A DNA stretch of 36,443 nucleotides from Chloroflexota bacterium (GCA_019873655.1 JAIOAU010000026.1:1-36443), one strand, 5' to 3'. Shown: positions 6,665-15,360, counted from the first letter of the stretch. Numbers and translations are program-made. Notes: generated by a model not told the origin, from the sequence alone.

Positions 6665-9600
6665 ATGCTGTCCATCCGTCTGCTGGGTCCCCCCCTGATC
6701 GAATACGATGGCCAGCCGCTCCGCATCCAGCGGCGCATTCCACGCGCCCTGCTCTTCTACCTGGCCGCCGTCGGCGGGCCGGTGGGGCGCGGCGAACTCC
6801 TCTTCCTGTTCTGGCCCGAAGAAAACGAAGAAAAAGCCCGCGAACACCTGCGCGACAACCTGGCGAAACTGCGCGCCGCCCTGCCCGACCCCAGCCTGGT
6901 GCAGACCTCGCCCGAGACCGTCGGCCTGGATTTTTCGCGCCTGACGGTGGACGTGCTCGAATTCCGCCGTCTGACCGAACAGGCCGGCCCCCTGACCCGC
7001 AAACCGCCCGCCGGCGCGCGCCTCTCGGCCTCGGCCTACTACGCCCTTTCCGAAGCGGTCCGTCTTTGGCGCTCGCCCAACTTCATGGCGGGCGCCGATT
7101 TGTCCATCTCGCCGCCCTTCGACGAATGGCTCTCGCGCACCGACCACACCCTGCAATTGACCTACCAGCGCGCCCTCGAGCGCCTGGCCGAACAGGAAAT
7201 CGCCGCCGGCAACCACGAGAAAGCCATCGAATGGCTGCGCCGCGCCCTCGAACTCGACCCTTACAACGAAGACCTCCACCACCAACTGATCAGCCTGCTC
7301 ATCGAAAGCGGAGCGCGCAACGAGGCCCTCCTGCACCTCACCGCCCTCAAAAACCTGCTCGACCGCGAACTCGGCATGCCCCCCTCCGAAAAAATCCTGG
7401 GGCTGGAGAGACGGTTGAACAAACTCGCCGCGCCCGCCACCGGCCCCCTCAAAGCCGTCTGGCCGCTGCGCCCCACCGTCCAGGCGCCCTTTGTGGGGCA
7501 AAGCCAGAACCTGGAGCGCCTGCAAAACGCCTACCGCCGCGGCGGCGGCGTGCTCATCTTCGGCGAGGCCGGCGCCGGCAAGACCCGCCTGGTGCAGGAA
7601 TTCTACCAACGCTTGCCCTCCACCCCGCGCCTGCTGATCGGCGCCTGCCGTCCCACCGAATCCAATCTGCCCTTCCAGCCCTGGATCGAACTCCTGCGCC
7701 ACAGCCTCAGCCGTAAGGAATGGCTGCAACTGCCCGTGACCTGGGCCAGCCACCTCTCCCTGCTCCTGCCCGAACTGGTCAGCCTGCGCCCCGACCTGAC
7801 CGCCGTCCCCGACGTCCGTTCCGACCAGATGCGGGCGGCGCTGTTCGAGGTCATCCGCGCCCTGCTCACCGAACAGGCGCGCCAGTGGCCGCTGCTGCTC
7901 TTCTTCGACAACATCCACTGGGGCGACGAGGCCAGCCTCAACGTCCTGGCCTACCTGCTCGAACACGGCGTCTTCGGCGCCGGCAACGGCCTGCTGGTCA
8001 TGACCGCCCGCACCGAGGAAAACAACCCCTTCCTCGACCGCTTCCTGCTCTCCGCCTCGCCCGCCTTCCGCCTCGAGTCGCTCGAAGTCACCCGCCTCGA
8101 ACCGCCGGAAATCGCCGAACTGGCCTATCACGTCCTGGGCAAACAACCTCCCATGCGGCTGGTCGAACGCCTCGCCCAGGACACGGGCGGCAACCCCTTC
8201 TTCCTGCTCGAAACCCTCCAGGCGTTGCTCGATTCACACACCGACCTCGAAGCCGTGGACGCCCTTCCCCTGGCCAGCAGCGTGCATCAACTGATTCAAT
8301 CCCGCCTCCAGCGCCTCTCGGCCCCCACGCGCGAACTCCTGATGGCCGCCGCCGTGCTGGGCAGCGAGTTCCAGGTGACCCTGCTCGAAAAGGTCGCCGG
8401 TCACTCGCCCGAGCAGATCGCCCAGGCGCTGGAAGAACTGGAAAGCGCCCGTCTGCTGCACATCACCACCAGCGAAGAGACGCTCAGTTACGCCTTCAGC
8501 CACGAAAAAATTCGTGAAAGCCTGCTGCAAGAACTCAGCCCGGCCCGCAAACGCCTCCTCCACCTGCGCGTCGCCCGCGCCCTCGCCGACCACTTCGGCG
8601 CCGAGCGGGGACGCTTCGCCGCCGTCCTGGCCTCTCACTACGAAGAAGCCCTCGCCTTCCCCGAAGCCTTCGACGCCTGGGTGCAGGCCGGCCAGTACGC
8701 CCAGCGCCTCTCCTCCTTCGCCGACGCCTCCGCCGCCTTCCAGCGCGCCGAACGCCTCATCCCGCGCACCGCCGCCCTCAGCGACGAACAAATCTACCAC
8801 CTGTACATGGAATGGGGCGCGATGCTCAGCGAAATCAACGACACCCTCACCCTGCGCCGCATCTACCAGACCCTCATGCGCCTCGCCGCCGATCGTTCCA
8901 GCCCTCTGCTGACCGGCAAAGCCCTCGACGGCCTCTCGGAAGCCTGCTTCACCGTCAACGAGTTCGAGGAAGGCCTGCAATACAACGCCCAGGCGCTGCC
9001 CTACCTGCAAAAAAGCGGCCATCTCTTCAGCCAGATGGAAGCCCTCACCCACCGCGGCCTGTACCTCTACATGCTCAACCAAATCGAGGAGGCCCAGGAA
9101 GTCTTCCGCGAAGCCCTGGAGATCGCCCCCCACACCGAAGACCCCCTGCTCCTGCAAGCCCGCGGCCACGCCAACTACCGCATGGCCCTCACCTATATCA
9201 TCGCCGGCTGGCCGCGCGAAGCCCTGCGCTACGCCGAACAATCTCTGCGCGATTACAGCCGCGCCAGCCGCGCGCATGGACAAGTCATGACGCATGTCGT
9301 CTTGAGCATGGCCAATCACTTCCTGGGCGACTTCGCCATCGGGCGCACCATCGCCCAGGCCGGCATCGAACTGGCTGAACGTTTCGCCGGCTGGCGCATG
9401 CTGGGCGACCTGCACGTGTGCAGCGCCTTCAACGAACTCGATCTGGGCGAACTCGGCGCCGCCTGGCAATCGGCCCAAAAAGCCCTCGCCCTGGGCAACA
9501 AACACGGCCATCACGACATCACCGCCGCCGCCTACCGCGCCTGCGGCGACATCTACCGCCATCTGGGCGCTTTCAACCAGGCCGTCAGCATGTACAAACG

Positions 9601-10165
9601 CGGCCTGGAAGCCGGCGGCCAGCACTTCGCCGCCCTCGAAAACCTCCTGCGCATGGGATTCGCCCTGCTCCAAAAAGGCGACGCCATCGGCGAAACCTAC
9701 TTCCAGCAGGCCGTCCGGCGGGCGTCCGAAATGCGGCTGGGCATGATCACCTTCTACGCCCGCGGCTGTCAACTGCTCATCCTGGCCAAACAGCAAAAAT
9801 ACGCCCTGCTGAAAACCCAACTGGAAAACTACCGCGAAGAAGCCAGCAGGCGCGGCTGGAATCTCTCCCTGGTGATGGAAAAATACCTGCAAGCCGCCCT
9901 GGCCCACGCCGAGGACAATCTGCCCGAGGCCGAAGCCTTGTGCCAGGAGGTGATCGCCGCCGGCAACGAACTCGGCTGCCGGCGCGCCGAACTGCGCGGC
10001 CTCACCCTCCTGCACGCGGTCCTCAAAAAGATGGGCCGGCCCACCGCCGAGACCGACGCGCGCATCCTCGCCATCCTGGACGCCTTGCAGGACAGCCTCG
10101 GCGACACCCCCCTCCAGGACATCTGGGAAGAATACCGCCAAAAAGTCCTGGACACCCTCCTGTGA
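6665..10165 (+). CDS. BTAD/SARP-type regulator with AAA ATPase and TPR-like repeats
   Basis: 1166 residues. Residues 1-95 form an OmpR/SARP-like winged-helix domain (MLSIRLLGPPLIEYDG start). Residues ~95-250 are the all-helical bacterial transcriptional activator domain (LEFRRLTEQAG through NEALLHLTALKNLLDRELGMPP). An AAA_16/STAND ATPase follows, with Walker A FGEAGAGKTRL near residue 300 and Walker B LLLFFDNIHWGDE near residue 415. From ~620 to the end, tetratricopeptide-like helical repeats are seen. This is the AfsR-like layout: a DNA-binding activator whose ATPase and repeats sense an unknown signal. It is the last gene of the nadK-recN run and ends before an intrinsic terminator. The target genes cannot be inferred. 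Confidence 0.85.
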   Translation: MLSIRLLGPPLIEYDGQPLRIQRRIPRALLFYLAAVGGPVGRGELLFLFWPEENEEKAREHLRDNLAKLRAALPDPSLVQTSPETVGLDFSRLTVDVLEFRRLTEQAGPLTRKPPAGARLSASAYYALSEAVRLWRSPNFMAGADLSISPPFDEWLSRTDHTLQLTYQRALERLAEQEIAAGNHEKAIEWLRRALELDPYNEDLHHQLISLLIESGARNEALLHLTALKNLLDRELGMPPSEKILGLERRLNKLAAPATGPLKAVWPLRPTVQAPFVGQSQNLERLQNAYRRGGGVLIFGEAGAGKTRLVQEFYQRLPSTPRLLIGACRPTESNLPFQPWIELLRHSLSRKEWLQLPVTWASHLSLLLPELVSLRPDLTAVPDVRSDQMRAALFEVIRALLTEQARQWPLLLFFDNIHWGDEASLNVLAYLLEHGVFGAGNGLLVMTARTEENNPFLDRFLLSASPAFRLESLEVTRLEPPEIAELAYHVLGKQPPMRLVERLAQDTGGNPFFLLETLQALLDSHTDLEAVDALPLASSVHQLIQSRLQRLSAPTRELLMAAAVLGSEFQVTLLEKVAGHSPEQIAQALEELESARLLHITTSEETLSYAFSHEKIRESLLQELSPARKRLLHLRVARALADHFGAERGRFAAVLASHYEEALAFPEAFDAWVQAGQYAQRLSSFADASAAFQRAERLIPRTAALSDEQIYHLYMEWGAMLSEINDTLTLRRIYQTLMRLAADRSSPLLTGKALDGLSEACFTVNEFEEGLQYNAQALPYLQKSGHLFSQMEALTHRGLYLYMLNQIEEAQEVFREALEIAPHTEDPLLLQARGHANYRMALTYIIAGWPREALRYAEQSLRDYSRASRAHGQVMTHVVLSMANHFLGDFAIGRTIAQAGIELAERFAGWRMLGDLHVCSAFNELDLGELGAAWQSAQKALALGNKHGHHDITAAAYRACGDIYRHLGAFNQAVSMYKRGLEAGGQHFAALENLLRMGFALLQKGDAIGETYFQQAVRRASEMRLGMITFYARGCQLLILAKQQKYALLKTQLENYREEASRRGWNLSLVMEKYLQAALAHAEDNLPEAEALCQEVIAAGNELGCRRAELRGLTLLHAVLKKMGRPTAETDARILAILDALQDSLGDTPLQDIWEEYRQKVLDTLL

Positions 10166-10255
10166 ACGATTTTGTCCACATTTTGTCCGCGCCCTGATGA
10201 TAGAATAAGGTCATAAGATGACATCCAGGGCGCGGCGTTAGGGGTGTCGCGCAAT

Positions 10256-10306
10256 TGCAGAAGCCGGGCGTTCGGGGGAGACGGCGACCGGCTTCTGCAT
10301 TTTTTC
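10256..10306 (+). terminator. Intrinsic terminator after the BTAD regulator
   Basis: A perfect 12-bp stem (TGCAGAAGCCGG at 10256-10267 and its complement at 10288-10299) closes a 20-nt loop and is followed by a run of T (10300-10305). The 90 bases between the stop codon and the stem contain a tandem TTTTGTCC pair but no gene that I can support. Confidence 0.85.
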
Positions 10307-10325
10307 TGAACGAACTTCCAATCGC

Positions 10326-10354
10326 TTGTCAATCCCTTCGAGTCGGGGTAAGAT
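10326..10354 (+). promoter_or_regulatory. Promoter of the FtsB-like gene, leaderless
   Basis: TTGTCA (10326-10331) and TAAGAT (10349-10354) are separated by exactly 17 bp. The -10 box ends six bases before the ATG at 10361, so the predicted transcript starts at the start codon. Confidence 0.65.
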
Positions 10355-10360
10355 ATTTCC

Positions 10361-10741
10361 ATGCCGCGTCTCTCCATCCCCTGGCGCTCGATTCTGGTGA
10401 TCGCCGGCCTCGTCCTGCTCATCCTGCTGGTGGTGAACTTCAACCAGCGCATGGCCGAGTACCACCGCATGAGCAACCAACTGGCGACCGTGCGCGCCGA
10501 AGCGACCGCCGTCATCCAGACCCAAGCGGCGTTGCTAACCCAGGTGGCCTACGCCTCCTCGACCGAGGCGGTCGAAGAATGGGCCTACGAAGACAGTCAC
10601 TGGGTGCGCCCCGGCGAGACCTTGATCCTGCTGGCCCCAGCCGGAGAGCCGACCCCCACCCCCCTCCCCACCGCGGCGCCCCTCGTCGCCAATCCACCCC
10701 CCTGGCGAATCTGGTGGGAATTGTTCTTCGGGGATCATTGA
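10361..10741 (+). CDS. FtsB/DivIC-like septum formation protein
   Basis: 126 residues. A transmembrane helix at residues ~9-26 (ILVIAGLVLLILLVV) is followed by a short coiled coil (residues ~27-62, NQRMAEYHRMSNQLATVRAE), then the TEAVEEWAYEDSHWVRPGETLI segment typical of FtsB/DivIC relatives, and a Pro/Thr-rich tail ending in WWELFFGD. Members of this family bridge FtsL and FtsQ in the division complex at the membrane. The gene stands alone between two terminators and has its own leaderless promoter. The family call rests on layout and the WxxDxxxxRPGE-like motif. Confidence 0.75.
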   Translation: MPRLSIPWRSILVIAGLVLLILLVVNFNQRMAEYHRMSNQLATVRAEATAVIQTQAALLTQVAYASSTEAVEEWAYEDSHWVRPGETLILLAPAGEPTPTPLPTAAPLVANPPPWRIWWELFFGDH

Positions 10742-10792
10742 CCTTGAGCGCCGCCACAAAAATTACTCATTTCTGCCATCCACGCCCCTTCC

Positions 10793-10819
10793 ACCGCGCC
10801 CTCGTCTGGCGCGGTTTTT
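10793..10819 (+). terminator. Intrinsic terminator before glnA
   Basis: An 8-bp stem ACCGCGCC (10793-10800) pairs with GGCGCGGT (10808-10815) across a 7-nt loop and is followed by T residues to 10819. It ends the FtsB-like transcript. Confidence 0.8.
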
Positions 10820-10863
10820 GCTCGTCCGGTGATGACCGGCTGAACAGCCAGTGATGATAGACA

Positions 10864-10892
10864 CTTACACCTTTGCCCTGACCATGTAAAAT
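10864..10892 (+). promoter_or_regulatory. Probable glnA promoter
   Basis: CTTACA (10864-10869) and TAAAAT (10887-10892) are 17 bp apart; the start codon lies 22 bp downstream with a GAGGAGG ribosome site between. No NtrC or GlnR operator was recognised. Confidence 0.5.
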
Positions 10893-10914
10893 TGAGCGCG
10901 AGCGAGGAGGCGCT

Positions 10915-12336
10915 ATGTTCAAAACATTTGCACAAGCCAGTCGTTACGTCAAAGATTACAACGTGGAGATGATCGACCTGAAATTCTGCGACCTGTGGGG
11001 GCGCTGGCATCATCTCACCATCCCCAGCAGCCAGTTCCTGCCGGAACTGATGGAAAAGGGCATCGGCTTCGACGGCTCGGCGGTCGGCCTCAAGTCGGTC
11101 AAAGCCGGCGACATGGTCCTCGTCCCCGACCTGGGCACGGCTTTCATGGATCCCTTCTGGGACACGCCCACCCTGTCGTTCATCTGCACCACCCTCGAAG
11201 CCGACACCCACGCCATCTTCGAGAACGACCCGCGCAACATCGCCATCCGGGCCGAGGAATACCTCAAGAGCACCGGCATCGCCGACGAAAGCCGCTGGGG
11301 GCCGGAGTTCGAGTTCTACATCTTCGACAGCGTTTCTTACGAATACGGCGTCAACCGCGCCAGTTACACCATCTTCTCGAGCGAGGCCGATTGGAACAGC
11401 GCCCAGGGCGGCCACGGACACTACATCCCCGTGCACGGCGGCTACCACGCCATCCCGCCCAAAGACCAGTTGTACCGCCTGCGCACCGAGATGGTCCGCC
11501 ACCTGGAAAAGATGGGCGTGCCGGTCAAATACCACCACCACGAGGTCGGCGGCCCCGGCCAGTCCGAAATCGAGACGCCGATGATGGGCCTCCTGCAGGC
11601 GGGCGACGCCACCATGATCATCAAGTACGTGACCAAGATGACCGCCCACGCCCACGGCCAGACGGCCACCTTCATGCCCAAGCCGCTCTACGGCGAGGCC
11701 GGCTCGGGCATGCACTTCCACCAGCACCTGTTCAAGAAGGGCAAGAACATCTTCTACGACCCCCAGGGCTACGGCTGTCTCTCGCGCCAGGCGCTCTACT
11801 ACATCGGCGGCCTGCTCCAGCACGGGCCGGCCCTGCTGGCGATCACCAACCCCAGCACAAACTCTTACCGCCGCCTGGTGCCGGGCTACGAAGCGCCGGT
11901 CAACGCCTTCTTCTCGCTCGGCAACCGCAGCGCGGCGGTGCGCATCCCCAAATACGCCAACCAGCCCGAAACCGCCCGCCTGGAATTCCGCCCGCCGGAC
12001 GCCACCGGCAACGTCTACCTCATGCTGGCCGCCATGCTGATGGCCGGCCTGGACGGCATCCGCAACCAGATCGATCCGACCGAGGCCGGCTTCGGGCCGA
12101 TCGACCAGAACATCTTCGCCTGGAGCGAGGAACAGCGCGCCAGCATCAAATCCCTGCCCTCCTCGCTGAACGAGGCCCTGCGGGCGCTCGAAGCCGACCA
12201 CGACTTCCTGACCGCCGGCGGCGTCTTCCACGAAGACCTGATCCGCCAGTGGATCGACTACAAACGCAATCAGGAATACTTTGCCGTCCGCAACCGGCCG
12301 CATCCCTACGAAATGAGCCTGTATTTCGACGCCTGA
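10915..12336 (+). CDS. glnA: Glutamine synthetase, type I
   Basis: 473 residues with a GAGGAGG ribosome site. It makes glutamine from glutamate, ammonia and ATP in the cytosol. Characteristic blocks are the N-terminal beta-grasp FCDLWGRWHHLTIP, GIGFDGSAVGL, the metal-binding WGPEFEFY and HHHEVGGPGQSEIE, the KPLYGEAGSGMHFHQ loop, NPSTNSYRRLVPGYEAP, and RLEFRPPDATGNVYL. At the site that carries the adenylylated Tyr in GSI-beta enzymes (NLYDL in E. coli), the sequence is NIFAW with F401, so adenylylation there is impossible. It is followed four bases later by a redox lipoprotein gene, probably by read-through. Confidence 0.95.
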   Translation: MFKTFAQASRYVKDYNVEMIDLKFCDLWGRWHHLTIPSSQFLPELMEKGIGFDGSAVGLKSVKAGDMVLVPDLGTAFMDPFWDTPTLSFICTTLEADTHAIFENDPRNIAIRAEEYLKSTGIADESRWGPEFEFYIFDSVSYEYGVNRASYTIFSSEADWNSAQGGHGHYIPVHGGYHAIPPKDQLYRLRTEMVRHLEKMGVPVKYHHHEVGGPGQSEIETPMMGLLQAGDATMIIKYVTKMTAHAHGQTATFMPKPLYGEAGSGMHFHQHLFKKGKNIFYDPQGYGCLSRQALYYIGGLLQHGPALLAITNPSTNSYRRLVPGYEAPVNAFFSLGNRSAAVRIPKYANQPETARLEFRPPDATGNVYLMLAAMLMAGLDGIRNQIDPTEAGFGPIDQNIFAWSEEQRASIKSLPSSLNEALRALEADHDFLTAGGVFHEDLIRQWIDYKRNQEYFAVRNRPHPYEMSLYFDA

Positions 12337-12339
12337 CCC

Positions 12340-12885
12340 ATGCCTGCCCGCCGCCTTCGCCTGCTGCTCTTCGCCCTGACCGTCTGCCTGGCCGCTTGCG
12401 GAGTCCCCGCCCGCCTGGAGGCGGGTCAACGCCTGACCCTGGCCTCCTTCAGCCAGAATCAGGTCGAGGTGCAGATTTTCCTCCAGGTGGACGCCGCCGG
12501 CGGCGTCTGGCTGAGCGCCGTCTTTACGCCGCTCGAGGACGGCGCTCATCTCTACGCCCTCGACCTGCCGCGCCGCGGCGTGAACGGCGTCGGGCGGCCG
12601 ACCCTGCTCGAACTCCCGTCCGATTCGCCGCTGCAGGCCCTCGGCCCGCTGACCGCCTCGGCCGAGGCTGCCGCCGAAGACCCTGCCTTCCCCGAACTGC
12701 GCTCTTACCCGCCCGGGCCGGTCACCCTGCGCCTGCCGGTGGCCCTGCCGCCCGGCCGAGGCTGGACGGAGACGCACGTCTCGGTGACCTATATGGTCTG
12801 CAAGGGCAACAACTGCCGTCCGCCCGTCGAGAATCGCCTGGTCCCGGTGCGCATTCCTGGAGCCGCGGCAGTCGCCGTCCCCTAG
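12340..12885 (+). CDS. Lipoprotein with a DsbD N-terminal (alpha)-like domain
   Basis: 181 residues beginning three bases after the glnA stop. The signal peptide ends in a lipobox (CLAAC), so the product is predicted to be membrane-anchored and outside the cell. The body is beta-rich. Its C-terminal segment VSVTYMVCKGNNCRPP resembles the DsbD-alpha motif (YQxCxxxxCYPP) that exchanges disulfides with partner proteins, with the same CX4C spacing found in many homologues. The next gene encodes an extracytoplasmic thioredoxin-like protein with a redox motif, so the pair may form a thiol-disulfide relay (inference). The transmembrane part of a full DsbD is not in the window. Confidence 0.6.
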   Translation: MPARRLRLLLFALTVCLAACGVPARLEAGQRLTLASFSQNQVEVQIFLQVDAAGGVWLSAVFTPLEDGAHLYALDLPRRGVNGVGRPTLLELPSDSPLQALGPLTASAEAAAEDPAFPELRSYPPGPVTLRLPVALPPGRGWTETHVSVTYMVCKGNNCRPPVENRLVPVRIPGAAAVAVP

Positions 12886-12917
12886 CAACGCCTTCGCAAG
12901 TTCCCTTCGGAGACGCC

Positions 12918-13475
12918 ATGTCGAGAAAAATTCTCCCATTATTGCTGATCGTGCCTCTGCTGTTTGCCTGCCGGGCGAGTTCGCCGCCGCCCCTCCCGAC
13001 CAAAACCCCTCTCCCTTCGCCGACGCCGCCTCCTTCGCCGACGTCGCCTTCTTCGCCCTCGCCCCAGCCGGAGCAGGGGACAAACGGCTACACGCTCGTA
13101 TACATCCACCGGCGCGACGGCGCTCTCAACGACCTGCTGGCCGAACACGCCCGCCTGGCCGTCGCCCAGGGCCAGGAGCCGGTGGCCTACTTCACCGCCT
13201 CGTGGTGACCGGCCTGCGCAGCGATCTCAGACGGTCTGTCTGAGCAACACCCTGATCTGCTGGAAGCCTTTGCAGGCATCTACGTGATTGCCATCAACGT
13301 CGACGAGTGGGGCTGGTATCACCAGGGATTTCCCGCGCTAGAAGGGGGCATCCCCCTCTTCTACCGTCTGGACGAAACCGGCCAGCCCACCGGCGATTGG
13401 ATCAACGGCAACGCCTGGGGAGCAGACACCCCCGAAAATATCGCCGCCGCCATGCGGCCATGGCTGCAACGTTGA
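12918..13475 (+). CDS. Thioredoxin-like lipoprotein, probable selenoprotein (UxxC, in-frame UGA)
   Basis: An ATG at 12918 with a CGGAG site opens a lipoprotein (lipobox LLFAC18), a Pro/Ser/Thr-rich linker (residues ~20-52) and the start of a thioredoxin fold, ending YFTASW before TGA at 13206-13208. The same frame stays open for 88 more codons: PAC, AFAGIYVIAINVDEWG, a GIPLFYRLDETGQ segment matching the cis-Pro region, and AAAMRPWLQR. The TGA is exactly at the first Cys of the redox motif (W-[TGA]-P-A-C, position 97, partner C100). A SECIS-like hairpin lies just downstream. I therefore call one 185-residue selenoprotein, not two fragments. A nonsense mutation of TGC or TGT is the alternative. 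Confidence 0.8.
13206..13244 (+). promoter_or_regulatory. In-frame UGA with bacterial SECIS-like hairpin
   Basis: After the TGA at 13206-13208 a perfect 7-bp stem CTCAGAC (13226-13232) / GTCTGAG (13238-13244) encloses the five-base loop GGTCT (13233-13237). The E. coli fdhF SECIS loop that SelB recognises also contains GGUCU. The gap from UGA to loop is 24 nt, within the usual range for bacterial selenoprotein mRNAs. Confidence 0.75.
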
Positions 13476-13488
13476 CAGAAGGTGTCTC

Positions 13489-15360
13489 ATGACTCTGGAC
13501 ATGTGGTTGACGCTGGGAATCCTCGCCTTTGCCATTCTGTTCTTTGTGACCGAATGGCTGCGCGTGGACATCGTTGCTCTCATCGTCGTGGTGGCGTTGA
13601 TGATCACCGGCCTGCTCACGCCGCAGCAAGCCATTGCGGGCTTCTCGAATCCGGTCGTGATTACGATTGCCTCGCTCTTCGTCATCGGCGGCGGCATCTT
13701 GCAAACCGGCCTGGCGGCGGCCATCGGCAACCGCGTCCTGAAGGTCGCCGGCACCCATCCGACCCGCCTGATGGTGATGATCATGGTGTCGGTGGCGATG
13801 CTCTCGGCTTTCATGAGCGATACCGGCACGGTGGCGGTCCTCTTGCCGGCGGTGATGGCGCTGGCGGCCAACGCCCGCGTCAGCCCCTCGCGGCTGTTGA
13901 TTCCGCTCTCTTTCGGCTCGCTGCTGGGCGGCGTGGCCACCCTGATCGGCACGCCGCCGAATCTGGTCGTCAGCGATTTGCTGCGCCAACACGGATACCA
14001 ACCCTTTCGTTTCTTCGACTACACACCGCTGGGAATCGCCTTAATCGCCGCGGGCATTCTCTTCATGCTCCTGGTCGGCAAGCGGCTGCTGCCCGACCGT
14101 ACGCCGGTGCAGGAAGTCCAGCGGGTAGAAACGGTCAGCGACCTGGTCAACCGTTACCAGTTGCCCAACAATTTGTTCCGGCTGCGGGTGCGGGCGGCTT
14201 CTCCGCTGGTCGGCAAGACCATCGCCGAGGCCGCTTTCGGCCGCGATTTCCATGTCAACATCATCGAATTGCGCCGCCAACCCGAAGCGCGGCCGCTCAT
14301 CCGGCTGGGAGACGGCTTCCTGGTCTGGAAAGCGAGCAAGGTCAGGGGGACGAAACCCTCGATCGAAACCGCCTTCCAGCCGGAGGACGTCATCCTCGTG
14401 CAGGGGGAGCCGGCCAATGTGGCCCATCTGGCGGCCTCCTGGGACCTGGGCGTGCAACCGGCCCAGGCCGAGGACGAGCAGGCGCTCATCAATCAAGAGG
14501 TCGGGCTGGCGGAGGTCATCATCCCCCAGGATTCGCGCCTGATCGGCAAGACGCTGGTCGAACTGCATTTTGGCCGCGCCTATCGCCTCTCGGTGCTGGA
14601 CATTCGGCGGCCGGGACACGCCCAAAAACTCTCCCTGAAAGACACGCCGCTGCGCTTTGGCGATACCTTACTGGTGCAGGGGTCATGGGAGAACATCCTG
14701 GCGCTGAAGAAACAAATGCGCGATTTCGTCGTCCTGGGCGAGCCGGAGGGGAGGCTGAGCGAGGCCAAACGTTCGAAGGCGCCGCTGGCGGCCCTCATTC
14801 TGATAGGGATGCTGATCGCGATGGTGGGAGAATTCGTCCCGCTGGCCACGGCCAGCATGGCCGGCGCGCTGCTGATGATTCTGAGCGGCTGCGTCAAGAT
14901 CGACGAGGCCTACGGTTTCATCGATTGGAAGAGCATTGTGCTGGTGGCAGGAATGCTGCCGATGAGCACGGCGCTGGAGCAGGTCGGCCTGATCAGCCTG
15001 ATTTCCGAAAAGTTGACCAGCAGCCTGGGCGCCCTGGGGCCGCTGTGGATGCTGGCGGGGCTGTTCCTGCTCACCTCGCTGTTCACCCAGGTCCTGTCCA
15101 ACACCGCGACCGCCGTCCTGCTGGCGCCGCTGGCGCTGGCGACAGCCCAGAACCTGGGCGTTCAGCCGCAGGCCTTCTTGATGGCCGTCGGCGTGGGGGC
15201 TTCGATGGCCTTCGCCTCGCCGGTCGCCTCGCCGGTCAATACGCTGGTCATGGCGGCGGGCAGTTACCGCTTCAGCGACTATCTCAAGATCGGCCTGCCG
15301 TTGATTTTGCTGATGACCATCGTCTCGGTTTTGTTCCTGCCGCTCTTGTGGCCGTTCTAG
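13489..15360 (+). CDS. SLC13-family transporter with two TrkA-C (RCK_C) domains
   Basis: 623 residues. About eleven membrane helices are split into two halves (residues ~1-205 and ~425-623) by a soluble region with two TrkA-C-type domains (RVRAASPLVGKTIAEAAFGRDFHVNIIELRRQ and EVIIPQDSRLIGKTLVELHFGRAYRLSVLDIRR). SLC13/DASS motifs are visible: MSDTGTVAVLLPAVMALA, IGTPPNLVVSDLLR, and LSNTATAVLLAPLALATA in the second half. The family moves anions such as dicarboxylates, sulfate or related ions with sodium; the substrate cannot be told from sequence. The start lies 13 bp after the thioredoxin-like gene, so they may share a transcript, and an intrinsic terminator follows. Confidence 0.9.
   Translation: MTLDMWLTLGILAFAILFFVTEWLRVDIVALIVVVALMITGLLTPQQAIAGFSNPVVITIASLFVIGGGILQTGLAAAIGNRVLKVAGTHPTRLMVMIMVSVAMLSAFMSDTGTVAVLLPAVMALAANARVSPSRLLIPLSFGSLLGGVATLIGTPPNLVVSDLLRQHGYQPFRFFDYTPLGIALIAAGILFMLLVGKRLLPDRTPVQEVQRVETVSDLVNRYQLPNNLFRLRVRAASPLVGKTIAEAAFGRDFHVNIIELRRQPEARPLIRLGDGFLVWKASKVRGTKPSIETAFQPEDVILVQGEPANVAHLAASWDLGVQPAQAEDEQALINQEVGLAEVIIPQDSRLIGKTLVELHFGRAYRLSVLDIRRPGHAQKLSLKDTPLRFGDTLLVQGSWENILALKKQMRDFVVLGEPEGRLSEAKRSKAPLAALILIGMLIAMVGEFVPLATASMAGALLMILSGCVKIDEAYGFIDWKSIVLVAGMLPMSTALEQVGLISLISEKLTSSLGALGPLWMLAGLFLLTSLFTQVLSNTATAVLLAPLALATAQNLGVQPQAFLMAVGVGASMAFASPVASPVNTLVMAAGSYRFSDYLKIGLPLILLMTIVSVLFLPLLWPF

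Noticed and set aside
4829-8146. Very long open frame (1105 codons) on the minus strand
   Set aside because: It lies antisense to recN and the BTAD regulator, has Gln/Gly/Val-rich composition caused by GC-rich codons on the other strand, and shows no protein motif.
8234-10141. 635-codon open frame on the minus strand
   Set aside because: Antisense shadow of the TPR-like region of the BTAD regulator, same compositional artefact.
13284-13475. Separate 63-residue gene
   Set aside because: It is in frame with the upstream thioredoxin-like start and supplies the missing half of that fold, so it is better explained as the part after a recoded UGA.
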